Source of the DNA: Kiritimatiellia bacterium
Lineage (GTDB): Bacteria; Verrucomicrobiota; Kiritimatiellia; RFP12; UBA1067
Assembly: GCA_024405255.1 (NCBI GenBank)
Contig: JAKSOY010000093.1
Coordinates: forward strand, 1-15,847
DNA length: 15,847 bases
Direction of reading: 5' to 3'
Shown: positions 7,931 to 14,639 of the stretch, one piece after another
Position numbering within the stretch: position 1 is the stretch's first letter
Layout: every line of letters starts with the position of its first letter
Notes under the pieces: generated by a model
The model's input: the letters and a program-made list of their open reading frames with translations, nothing else
The model's database searches: none
What the model was told of the DNA's origin: nothing
Program-made: the position numbers and the translations under genes

Positions 7931-10900
7931 ATGATGATGTTCCCTCCAGCTGTCGTTTGGACGGCGGCTCTTGCCGTTCTTGCGTTGTCTTTGCCGAGTG
8001 CGGCAGAGACTTCGACGGCTTTGCCGACGGTTGTTGTTCAGGGAACATGGATCGGAACGGCGGGATCGTGGAGCGACAAGGGCGATGTGGGCGCGAAGGC
8101 GTTTGACGGGAATCTTGCGACATACGTTGACGCACCTTCGGGGAGCGGGGCCTGGACGGGACTTGACCTGCGGATGCCGCAGCAGATCGTGGGCCTGCGC
8201 TTCGCGCCTCGTCCCTCCTGGGCGAAGCGCATGGTGGGCGGTGTTTTCGAGGGGGCGAATGCGCGCGACTTTTCGGGCGCGGTGACGCTCCATAAGATCA
8301 CGGTGGAGCCGCCTGAGGGGGTGATGACCGAAGTCTCCCTCGGGGCCTCTGCCGGACTCTATCGCTATGTGCGTTATGTGAGTCCTGCGGACGGCTATTG
8401 CAACGTGAGCGAAATCGCGTTTCTCGTGCCGGACGTCCATCTGGAGGGTCCTGCCGCGCCCACGCTTTCGGTGCCGCCCGGCTTCTCGTCCACGAATGTG
8501 ACGGTGGCGCTTTCCTATCCTGTCGACGGTGCGGAGATCTACTACACGCTCGATGGGTCCATGCCGGTCGCCACGGAAAGCGAGACGTGTTTCCGCTACA
8601 CGGCGCCGCTCGTTTTCGGTGATGTCACGAGCCGTCCGAACCGTCTCGCGCTTTTCCCCACGAATCCCTACGAGTTCTACACGTCCGGCTCCTACAAGGA
8701 CCAATACGGCTGGGCGGCGCCGAAGACGGACCAGCCGAACGTCAACGTACTACGGGCGCGGGCGTTCAAGAACGGCGTGGCGAGCACGAATGATGTCTTC
8801 GGCACGTGGCTCGTGGGGGCGATTCCGAACGCGCATACGTTACGCGTCGTTTCGATTCAAACGGACGAGGCGAATTTCTTTTCGGATGCGACCGGACTCA
8901 TGGTGCCGGGCGATGTCTACAAGTCATACGGGAAAGCTGTGAGCGGGATCGGTCTGCCGTATGCGAACTACTTCCAGCATGGCGACGCCTGGGAGCGGGA
9001 GGTCGCCTTCGAACTCTTCGAGACGAATCGCGCGGAAGTGGTGGCGCAGCATCTCGGCGTTCGCATGCATGGCGGCTATTCGCGTGCCTGTGCCCAGAAG
9101 ACGATGACGTTCTACGCCCGCAAGGAGTACGGCAAGAAGAAGGTGACCTACCCATTGTTCGGTGACGATCCGGAAACGGATTTCAAACGCTTCCTGCTTC
9201 GGAACGGCGGTAACGACTGGTATCAGACCGGCTTCCGCGATGCATTTGGACAATCCCTCTTCCGCGGGTGGGTGGCGTGCGATACGCAGGGCTATGAGCC
9301 GTGCGTCGTCTATTTGAACGGCGAATACTGGGGCATCCAGAATTTTCGGCATCACTACTCCAAGCATTTCTTCGAGACGTGGCATGGCGCCGATCCCGAA
9401 AATCTCGATTTCATCAAGACCGGCCGTTCTGCTGGCGACGACGTGCAGGAAGGGGACGGTGTCGCCTACGCCGAACTGTGTTCTTACCTTAACTCCCACA
9501 ATCTCGCCAGCGATGCGGCGGCATGGGCCTATGTGCAGACGCGCATCGACATCGACAATCTCATCGACTACAACATCCTTCACATCTATCTCGTGAACAC
9601 CGACTGGCCGGACAACAACCAGGGCTTCTGGCGCGAGCGCGTGGACTATTCGTCCACGGCCGCACCGCCCCATGACGGACGCTGGCGTTTCGTTTCCTAC
9701 GATACCGACCATGCGCTTGGACTTTCTGGAAGCGTGACGACGGACATGATCTCATACGCGAAGAAGCACGACTTTTTCAAGGCGCTCAGCGCCAATCCCG
9801 AATTCGTCCGCCGGTTTGCGTCCCGCACGGCCGACCTCCTGAACACCGCGCTCGTGCCCGCGCGCACGACGAACCGGCTCGCCCGCGCGGCGGCGCGTCT
9901 TCGCGGCGAGACGCCGCGCCACATTGCGCGCTGGACGCGTCAGGGTTCGCTTGCGACCTGGGAGAATCACCTCCAGACGGTCAACAATTTTCTCTTGAAC
10001 CGCGAAGCCCAGGTGCGGTCGAATTTGAACTCGTATTTTTCCGTCGGCGAGTCTGTGGCGCTCACGGTCAACACGAACGGTGCGGGCCGCATCCAGTTGA
10101 ACTCGATTTCCTCCGGGTCGGGCGAGACCGAGTTCGCATTGCCGTTTACGGGACGCTACTTCACCAAAGTGCCCGTCACGCTCACGGCAACGCCGGAACC
10201 GGGATGGCGCTTCATCGCGTGGATTGTGAACGAGGAGACGATGCTGGAACCCACGATTTCGCTCACCCTCTCAAAGGCGACATCGGCGCTTGCCTATTTC
10301 GTTCCCGTGCCGCGTCCGCAGATCGTCGTCAACGAAGTGATGGCGAATGCCGATGTGCCGGACTGGTTTGAACTCTTCAATGCGGGGACGGAGGAAGTCG
10401 ATCTCGGCGGGTGCTGGTTGACGGACGACTCCCTCTCGCATCTGACGACGATTCCGATGGGAACGCGTCTCGCGCCGGGCGGGTATTTGCTTGTGCAGGC
10501 GGATGACACGGTGGCCGAAGGACTTGATGCCAACGGCGTCCTCCATGTGCCGTTCGGTCTGGGTAAGAATGGCGACGCGGTGAACCTCTGGAATCCCGCG
10601 CGCACGGACCGGCTCGCGCAGGTCATGTTCGGTGCCCAGACGAAGAACGTGAGCGAAGGCTGCTGGCCGAACGGGACGGCGGACGCGTGGTGTGCGCAAA
10701 GCGTGCCGACCCCGGGGAAGCCGAATCGCTCGCCGGTTGCGACGGGCGGCTGGCTGCCGGATGGCGTGAGCACCAACGTGCTGGCGGGGGAACAAGTCGT
10801 TTTGTCCTGTACCGTTACGAATGCGGCGGCGAGCGGTGTGTATGCGCTCGAGGAGAGTCCGGAACGGGCGGCGGCGATTTCGTCGGCGGGCGTGTTCACA

Positions 10901-11992
10901 TGGCGGGTGCCGGCATCTGCCACGCCGGGGATGCGTGCGTTCCGCGTGAGCTGGTCGATGGCGGGTGAAAAAGTGGATGAAACGACGCTCCTCGTGACGG
11001 TGACGCGTCCTGTCGATTTGGAGGACCTGATTCCGCATGTGCCAACTGTGGCGTGTGCGGGAACGACGCGATCCGGGGCGACGCCGCTGGTCTATTGGAC
11101 GGTATCGCCGCATGCGGAATCCTATACGATCGAGCGTGCCGTGACGCTGTCGGGGGCGTATGCGCCGGTGGGGACCGTCGGAACGGGAACGTCCGTTTTC
11201 CTCGACCGCACGGCGAATGCGACCACCAACTGGTATCGGATCGTGGCGAATGGAAAGGCGGGGATCACGACAACGACGGTGGCCGGACAGGCCTGGGCGA
11301 GCGGATTCCGCCACACGTATTCCGGCGACATTCTCGGCACGCCGGGTTCGTGGAGCGGGAAAGGCGATGTGAAAGAACATCTCTTCGACGGCAACACGTC
11401 GACATACTTCGATGCGCCGGAAGCGAGCGGATGGGGCGGCATCGACGTGGGACGCGTCTGCGTGCGCGCGATCGAGGAAATCCGCTATTGGCCGCGGAAC
11501 GACTGGGCGGCGCGGATGGTCGGCCAGCGCTTTCAGGTGGCGCAGGAGCTGACGGCGGACGGGGACTTCGCGAACCCCACCACGATCTATACGATTCCTT
11601 CCGAGCCCCCGCAGAGAACCTGGACCACGGCGAAGCTCGCGAACACGAATGCGTGGCGGGCCATTCGCTATATCGCCACCAGCGGCAACTGCAATGCGAA
11701 TGAAATCGAGTTCAGAGGGCAGGACGTCGTACCGTCCGTGCCGACGGGATTGCATGTGGAGGCGCGCGACATCGCATCTTCGCAGCTGGCGTGGAACGGC
11801 GTTGCGCCGGCGACGGGCTATCTCGTTTTTACCAACGGTGTTCCATGGGCGTTTACCGCCTCACCCTCGGTTTCTGTTGCGCGTCATAAAACGCGTACGG
11901 CAATCGGTGTCGAGACGGTGAATGGCAATGGCAGGAGCGGGAGGTGCACGATTGAAATTCCTCCGTCGTCGTTCGCGCTCTTCTTCCGATGA
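7931..11992 (+). CDS. large secreted CotH-kinase protein with discoidin-like and lamin-tail domains
   Basis: 1353 residues with a Sec signal peptide (1-25, ending PSAA before ETS). Apparent order: F5/8C (discoidin)-like domain about 34-167; chitobiase-type beta-sandwich about 175-285 (EIYYTLDGSMP); CotH-kinase domain about 295-690; B-repeat-like strands about 700-790 (LTATPEPGWRFIAWI); lamin-tail domain about 795-933 (IVVNEVMANADVPDWFELFN); Ig-like about 935-1035; FN3-like about 1040-1120; second F5/8C-like domain about 1130-1265; FN3-like to the end. CotH landmarks are R378-M-H-G-G-Y-S-R, WGIQNFRHHY and D591-T-D593-H-A-L-G. This CotH is divergent from the one at 237. Three ATGs run at 7931, 7934 and 7937; AAGGG at 7920-7924 fits the first. 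The protein ends SFALFFR, recalling the LFR end of the 3341 product. It probably binds glycans or cell surfaces; kinase activity is family-based inference. Confidence 0.9.
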   Translation: MMMFPPAVVWTAALAVLALSLPSAAETSTALPTVVVQGTWIGTAGSWSDKGDVGAKAFDGNLATYVDAPSGSGAWTGLDLRMPQQIVGLRFAPRPSWAKRMVGGVFEGANARDFSGAVTLHKITVEPPEGVMTEVSLGASAGLYRYVRYVSPADGYCNVSEIAFLVPDVHLEGPAAPTLSVPPGFSSTNVTVALSYPVDGAEIYYTLDGSMPVATESETCFRYTAPLVFGDVTSRPNRLALFPTNPYEFYTSGSYKDQYGWAAPKTDQPNVNVLRARAFKNGVASTNDVFGTWLVGAIPNAHTLRVVSIQTDEANFFSDATGLMVPGDVYKSYGKAVSGIGLPYANYFQHGDAWEREVAFELFETNRAEVVAQHLGVRMHGGYSRACAQKTMTFYARKEYGKKKVTYPLFGDDPETDFKRFLLRNGGNDWYQTGFRDAFGQSLFRGWVACDTQGYEPCVVYLNGEYWGIQNFRHHYSKHFFETWHGADPENLDFIKTGRSAGDDVQEGDGVAYAELCSYLNSHNLASDAAAWAYVQTRIDIDNLIDYNILHIYLVNTDWPDNNQGFWRERVDYSSTAAPPHDGRWRFVSYDTDHALGLSGSVTTDMISYAKKHDFFKALSANPEFVRRFASRTADLLNTALVPARTTNRLARAAARLRGETPRHIARWTRQGSLATWENHLQTVNNFLLNREAQVRSNLNSYFSVGESVALTVNTNGAGRIQLNSISSGSGETEFALPFTGRYFTKVPVTLTATPEPGWRFIAWIVNEETMLEPTISLTLSKATSALAYFVPVPRPQIVVNEVMANADVPDWFELFNAGTEEVDLGGCWLTDDSLSHLTTIPMGTRLAPGGYLLVQADDTVAEGLDANGVLHVPFGLGKNGDAVNLWNPARTDRLAQVMFGAQTKNVSEGCWPNGTADAWCAQSVPTPGKPNRSPVATGGWLPDGVSTNVLAGEQVVLSCTVTNAAASGVYALEESPERAAAISSAGVFTWRVPASATPGMRAFRVSWSMAGEKVDETTLLVTVTRPVDLEDLIPHVPTVACAGTTRSGATPLVYWTVSPHAESYTIERAVTLSGAYAPVGTVGTGTSVFLDRTANATTNWYRIVANGKAGITTTTVAGQAWASGFRHTYSGDILGTPGSWSGKGDVKEHLFDGNTSTYFDAPEASGWGGIDVGRVCVRAIEEIRYWPRNDWAARMVGQRFQVAQELTADGDFANPTTIYTIPSEPPQRTWTTAKLANTNAWRAIRYIATSGNCNANEIEFRGQDVVPSVPTGLHVEARDIASSQLAWNGVAPATGYLVFTNGVPWAFTASPSVSVARHKTRTAIGVETVNGNGRSGRCTIEIPPSSFALFFR
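8030..11724 (+). repeat. N- and C-terminal copies of one discoidin-like module
   Basis: Two copies of the same F5/8C-like module bracket the protein, encoded at about 8030-8430 and 11321-11724. Copy 1 reads GTAGSWSDKGDVGAKAFDGN..TYVDAP and copy 2 GTPGSWSGKGDVKEHLFDGN..TYFDAP. Both continue with a R..WAKRMVG / NDWAARMVG segment and end in a (V)RY(V/I)...GNCN/GYCN..EI.F strand. The span given covers both copies and the unrelated domains between them. Confidence 0.8.
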
Positions 11993-12023
11993 CAAATTGA
12001 AAAGGGAAAATGAGGACTAGACC

Positions 12024-13097
12024 ATGATGTCGTTTGTTAAAGTGCCGGAATCGAATTATCGTTTCTTTGTGACGGCGATGCAGAACAAGAAGCCGGAACG
12101 GATGCCGCTTTACGAGCATCACATCGATGCCGGGTTCATTCAGAAGGACATTCACGAGCCGATGGTGGAACTGCTCGATGGTCCGGTGGAGGCGAAGCGG
12201 AAGTTCTTCCGCCTCTACGTCGACTATTGGCAGAACCACGGCTACGACATCGTCACTTTCGAGCGGGGCATTCCGCTGGCCTGTCCGGGGAGCGGTGCGT
12301 TGCGCTTCAACGGCGAGCCCTGCATCAAAACGCCCGAGGATCTCGCCCGCTACCCGTGGGACGAGATTCCCGACCGTTATTTCGCGCAGGAAGCGGAATA
12401 CTTCGAACTGTTTGCGGAGGAGGTCCTGAAGCGCGACAACATCCGCGCTGTTGGCGGACCCGGCTACGGCATCTTCGAGACGGTGCAGGATCTCGTTGGC
12501 TATCAGGAACTCTGCTACCTGATGTACGACGAGCCCGAGATGGTGGAGGAACTTTTCCGCCGCGTGCGCGAATTGTATGTGACCATCTGGACGCGTTTCC
12601 TCAAGGACTATGCCGCGCCGTATTGCGTGTGTCGCATGGGCGACGATCTCGGCTTCAAGGACGAGACGCTTCTGCCGCACGCGTTCATCGTGAAAAACAT
12701 TCTCCCCGGCTACAAGCAGATCGTCGATCTCGTCCATGCGAGCGGCCGTCCGTTCATCCTCCACTGCTGCGGCAAGATTTTCGGCGTGATGGACGAAATC
12801 CTCGCTACGGGCATCGATGCGAAGCACAGCAACGAAGACCAGATCGCGCCGTTCCACCGCTGGGTTGAACTCTACGGCGACCGCATCTGCAATCTGGGCG
12901 GCATCGATATGAACGTCCTCTGCATGGAGAAGCCCGAGACCATTGCGCGCAAGGTGCGCGAGACGATCGAGGAGAACATCGACTTCGGCGGCTTCGCACT
13001 CGGCTGCGGAAATTCCATTCCCGACTATATCCCCGTCGAGGGCTTCCTCGCAATGAACCAGACCGCCAACGAATTCCGTCTGCGGCAACTGCGGTGA
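12024..13097 (+). CDS. URO-D-fold methyltransferase (MtaA/MtbA-like, cytoplasmic)
   Basis: 357 residues with no signal peptide, resembling uroporphyrinogen decarboxylase-family proteins. Many of these are zinc-dependent cobamide methyltransferases rather than true haem enzymes. The zinc-ligand pattern H-x-C...C seen in the MtaA/MtbA group is present as H247-C-C249-G and C328 (FALGCGNSIPDYIP, near the C-terminus). RMGDDLGFKDETLLP and HSNEDQIAPFHRW are typical of this family. The N-terminal arginine residues of true HemE are not evident. GAGGA at 12012-12016 precedes ATG 12024 by 7 bases; a second ATG follows at 12027. It lies 31 bases after the CotH gene, so it is probably co-transcribed. No corrinoid protein or reactivase is in the window, so its methyl donor and acceptor are unknown. 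Confidence is good for the fold, low for the substrate. Confidence 0.85.
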   Translation: MMSFVKVPESNYRFFVTAMQNKKPERMPLYEHHIDAGFIQKDIHEPMVELLDGPVEAKRKFFRLYVDYWQNHGYDIVTFERGIPLACPGSGALRFNGEPCIKTPEDLARYPWDEIPDRYFAQEAEYFELFAEEVLKRDNIRAVGGPGYGIFETVQDLVGYQELCYLMYDEPEMVEELFRRVRELYVTIWTRFLKDYAAPYCVCRMGDDLGFKDETLLPHAFIVKNILPGYKQIVDLVHASGRPFILHCCGKIFGVMDEILATGIDAKHSNEDQIAPFHRWVELYGDRICNLGGIDMNVLCMEKPETIARKVRETIEENIDFGGFALGCGNSIPDYIPVEGFLAMNQTANEFRLRQLR

Positions 13098-13168
13098 GAG
13101 GTGCTTCGTCCGCCTTTGAATTTGATATGGTAATGTGTATTCCCGTGTACGATGATTTTGAGAGGGTG

Positions 13169-13232
13169 GACTTAAGTCAATTCGACTATAGTCGAAAGAT
13201 TTCGATTTTTTTTCACTCCGTCGACTATGGTC
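13169..13232. repeat. three copies of a 10-bp GACT..(A/G)GTC dyad before the first ATPase
   Basis: GACTTAAGTC (13169-13178) and GACTATAGTC (13184-13193) are perfect palindromes; GACTATGGTC (13223-13232) has one mismatch. The middle copy extends to a 16-base perfect palindrome, TTCGACTATAGTCGAA, at 13181-13196. The third lies just upstream of the -10 element. Spacing between copy starts is 15 and 39 bases. This looks like an operator array for a dimeric regulator; which protein binds is not known. Confidence 0.65.
13181..13213 (+). terminator. possible weak intrinsic terminator after the secreted-protein operon
   Basis: Two mutually exclusive hairpins can form: TTCGAC(TATA)GTCGAA at 13181-13196, and TCGAA(AGAT)TTCGA at 13192-13205. 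The second is followed directly by eight T residues (13206-13213). Stems are short and AT-rich, and the region overlaps the palindromic operator array, so termination is only one reading. Confidence 0.35.
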
Positions 13233-13234
13233 TA

Positions 13235-13243
13235 TGATATAAT
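13235..13243 (+). promoter_or_regulatory. extended -10 promoter for the first ATPase
   Basis: TGA-TATAAT at 13235-13243 is a perfect -10 with the upstream TG dinucleotide. There is no convincing -35 at 16-18 bases. Transcription would start near 13250, giving a short leader with GAGGAG (13252-13257) 7 bases before the GTG start at 13265. The third GACTATGGTC dyad ends 2 bases before the TG and would occlude polymerase if bound. Confidence 0.6.
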
Positions 13244-13264
13244 ACTGCGCCGAGGAGTCATGCC

Positions 13265-14479
13265 GTGCTCATACGAAACAGTTATCTTGAGAAGGTTCGC
13301 CCGTTCGTCGGGTTGGACGTCGTGAAGGTTATTACGGGAATGCGCCGCAGCGGGAAGTCCGTTCTGATGGAACAGATCCGCGACGAGATCATTCGAAAGG
13401 ACAATCCACGCACGACGGTGTTCTATTTGAATCTGGAAGAAGAAGAGAATGCCAGGTTCCTGAAGAAAGGCGTGTTGCATGAACATGTCCTCAAAATCAT
13501 TCGTAAGGCCAAGGGGGGACGAGTCGCCGTTTTCCTGGATGAGGTCCATGAGGTGGAGGACTGGGAGATCACGGTCAATTCTCTCCGTGCGAAAAAGAAT
13601 GTGGATGTCTATGTCACAGGATCGAACTCGAAACTCCTGTCGGGAGAACTCGCGACTCACTTGACGGGGAGATACGTTGAAATCAAGGTCAGCCCATATT
13701 CCTTTGCGGAATTTCGCGAGGCGTCGGCGTCGGTTTTCGGTGCGCTTTCGCGTGAGGAGCAGTTCCAACGCTATCTGACGTTCGGGGGACTGCCGTTCCT
13801 CGCCAATCTCGGCTACTGCGGGGAGTGGACGAAGGTCTATCTGGAGGATGTGTTTTCCTCCATCCTTCTCAAGGATGTTGCCCGGCGGGGAAAGATACGC
13901 GACATTGATCTGCTGAACCGTGTCGTACGCTATGTCATGACAGAGGCCGGACATACTTTCTCGGCGGCGTCGATTGTCCGTTATCTCAAAAACGAGGGAC
14001 GCCCTTGTACGGTGGACACGGTTCTTAACTATCTGACACTTTGCGAGGAGGCGTTCCTGTTCATGCGGGTCCCGCGTGAGGACTTGGTCGGGCGAAAGGT
14101 GTTGTCGGTTGATGAGAAGTTCTACGTCACCGATCACGGTATGCGCCGCGCGCTGGTCGGTGGGGCAGTTCGTCAGGACATCGACCAGATGCTGGAGAAC
14201 ATCGTATGTGGGGAGCTTCTCCGTCGGGGATGGCGGGTTACGGTTGGCAGAGTTCGGGCGAAGGAGATCGACTTTGTCGCGGAGAAGGGCGGGGACAAGT
14301 GCTATTACCAGGTCGCCTACTTGATGCCGGACGAAAAGGTCAGGCGACGCGAGTTTGGCGCGTTCGAGGGGTTGAAAGATGGATATCCGCGCATTGTCGT
14401 TTCAATGGATCCCGTTGATATGGGCGGTAACGGCATTCGGCATATGAATGTCTGCGATTTTCTGCTTCAATCGATATGA
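13265..14479 (+). CDS. AAA+ ATPase with C-terminal DUF4143 (first copy)
   Basis: 404 residues from a GTG start; no in-frame start lies upstream before a stop at 13235-13237, and GAGGAG fits. Walker A is G25-MRRSGKS32 and Walker B is VAVFLDE (87-93). VYVTGSNSKLLSGE (about 115-128) is the sensor-like strand. A winged-helix stretch lies around 215-270 (FSAASIVRYLKNEGR). The C-terminal DUF4143 region has K333-E-I-D336-F and ends in Y347-Y-Q-V-A-Y, where nuclease-like relatives have an ExK; the catalytic lysine is therefore absent. This is a known family of stand-alone bacterial and archaeal ATPases, usually present in many paralogous copies, whose cellular role is unsettled. It has its own promoter and palindromes, so it is not part of the upstream operon. 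Nuclease function seems unlikely for this copy; DNA binding through the winged helix is inference. Confidence 0.9.
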   Translation: MLIRNSYLEKVRPFVGLDVVKVITGMRRSGKSVLMEQIRDEIIRKDNPRTTVFYLNLEEEENARFLKKGVLHEHVLKIIRKAKGGRVAVFLDEVHEVEDWEITVNSLRAKKNVDVYVTGSNSKLLSGELATHLTGRYVEIKVSPYSFAEFREASASVFGALSREEQFQRYLTFGGLPFLANLGYCGEWTKVYLEDVFSSILLKDVARRGKIRDIDLLNRVVRYVMTEAGHTFSAASIVRYLKNEGRPCTVDTVLNYLTLCEEAFLFMRVPREDLVGRKVLSVDEKFYVTDHGMRRALVGGAVRQDIDQMLENIVCGELLRRGWRVTVGRVRAKEIDFVAEKGGDKCYYQVAYLMPDEKVRRREFGAFEGLKDGYPRIVVSMDPVDMGGNGIRHMNVCDFLLQSI

Positions 14480-14538
14480 GAGGTAAGGACAGGTCCGACA
14501 AAGCGGGTGGGTATTTCGTTGTATGATGTTTGATCTGT

Positions 14539-14601
14539 GTACCAAAGCGGACAGGTGTCCGTTTTAGTTTGTACCAAAGCGGACACCTGTCCGTTTTGGT
14601 A
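14539..14601. repeat. twin 28-bp palindromes with inverted cores before the second ATPase
   Basis: Copy 1 spans 14541-14568 and copy 2 spans 14573-14600. Both begin GTACCAAAGCGGACA (14539-14553 and 14571-14585, a direct repeat 32 bases apart). In copy 2 the 13-base arms ACCAAAGCGGACA and TGTCCGTTTTGGT pair with one mismatch around a central CC; copy 1 has two mismatches around a central GG. The 12-base cores GGACAGGTGTCC and GGACACCTGTCC are exact reverse complements. A decayed partial copy (GGACAGGTCCG, then ACAAAGCGG) lies at 14487-14506. Copy 2 abuts the -35 element. They could be operator sites; as RNA they could also form hairpins followed by TTTT, acting as a terminator for the first ATPase. 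Confidence 0.8.
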
Positions 14602-14630
14602 TTGATTGTCCAGCCCGTTTATGCTATACT
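14602..14630 (+). promoter_or_regulatory. promoter TTGATT - 17 bp - TGC-TATACT for the second ATPase
   Basis: TTGATT at 14602-14607 and TATACT at 14625-14630 are separated by exactly 17 bases, with an extended -10 TG at 14622-14623. The -35 begins one or two bases after the second palindrome. Predicted transcription start is near 14637, 3 bases before ATG 14640, so the message may be leaderless. Confidence 0.7.
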
Positions 14631-14639
14631 GTCTACGTA

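Noticed and set aside
10271..11755. 494-residue minus-strand open frame
   Set aside because: Same shadow effect under the large CotH gene; Arg-rich, no domain signal, no ribosome site.
11853..13088. 411-residue minus-strand open frame
   Set aside because: Antisense to the URO-D gene, whose motifs (HCCG, GCGNS) are clearly on the + strand.
13169..14601. CRISPR-like array
   Set aside because: The repeats are palindromic, few, of unequal spacing and of two different sequences, with no regular unique spacers and no cas genes.
14539..14601. Insertion-sequence terminal inverted repeats
   Set aside because: The two palindromes are adjacent, do not flank a transposase, and no target-site duplication is seen.
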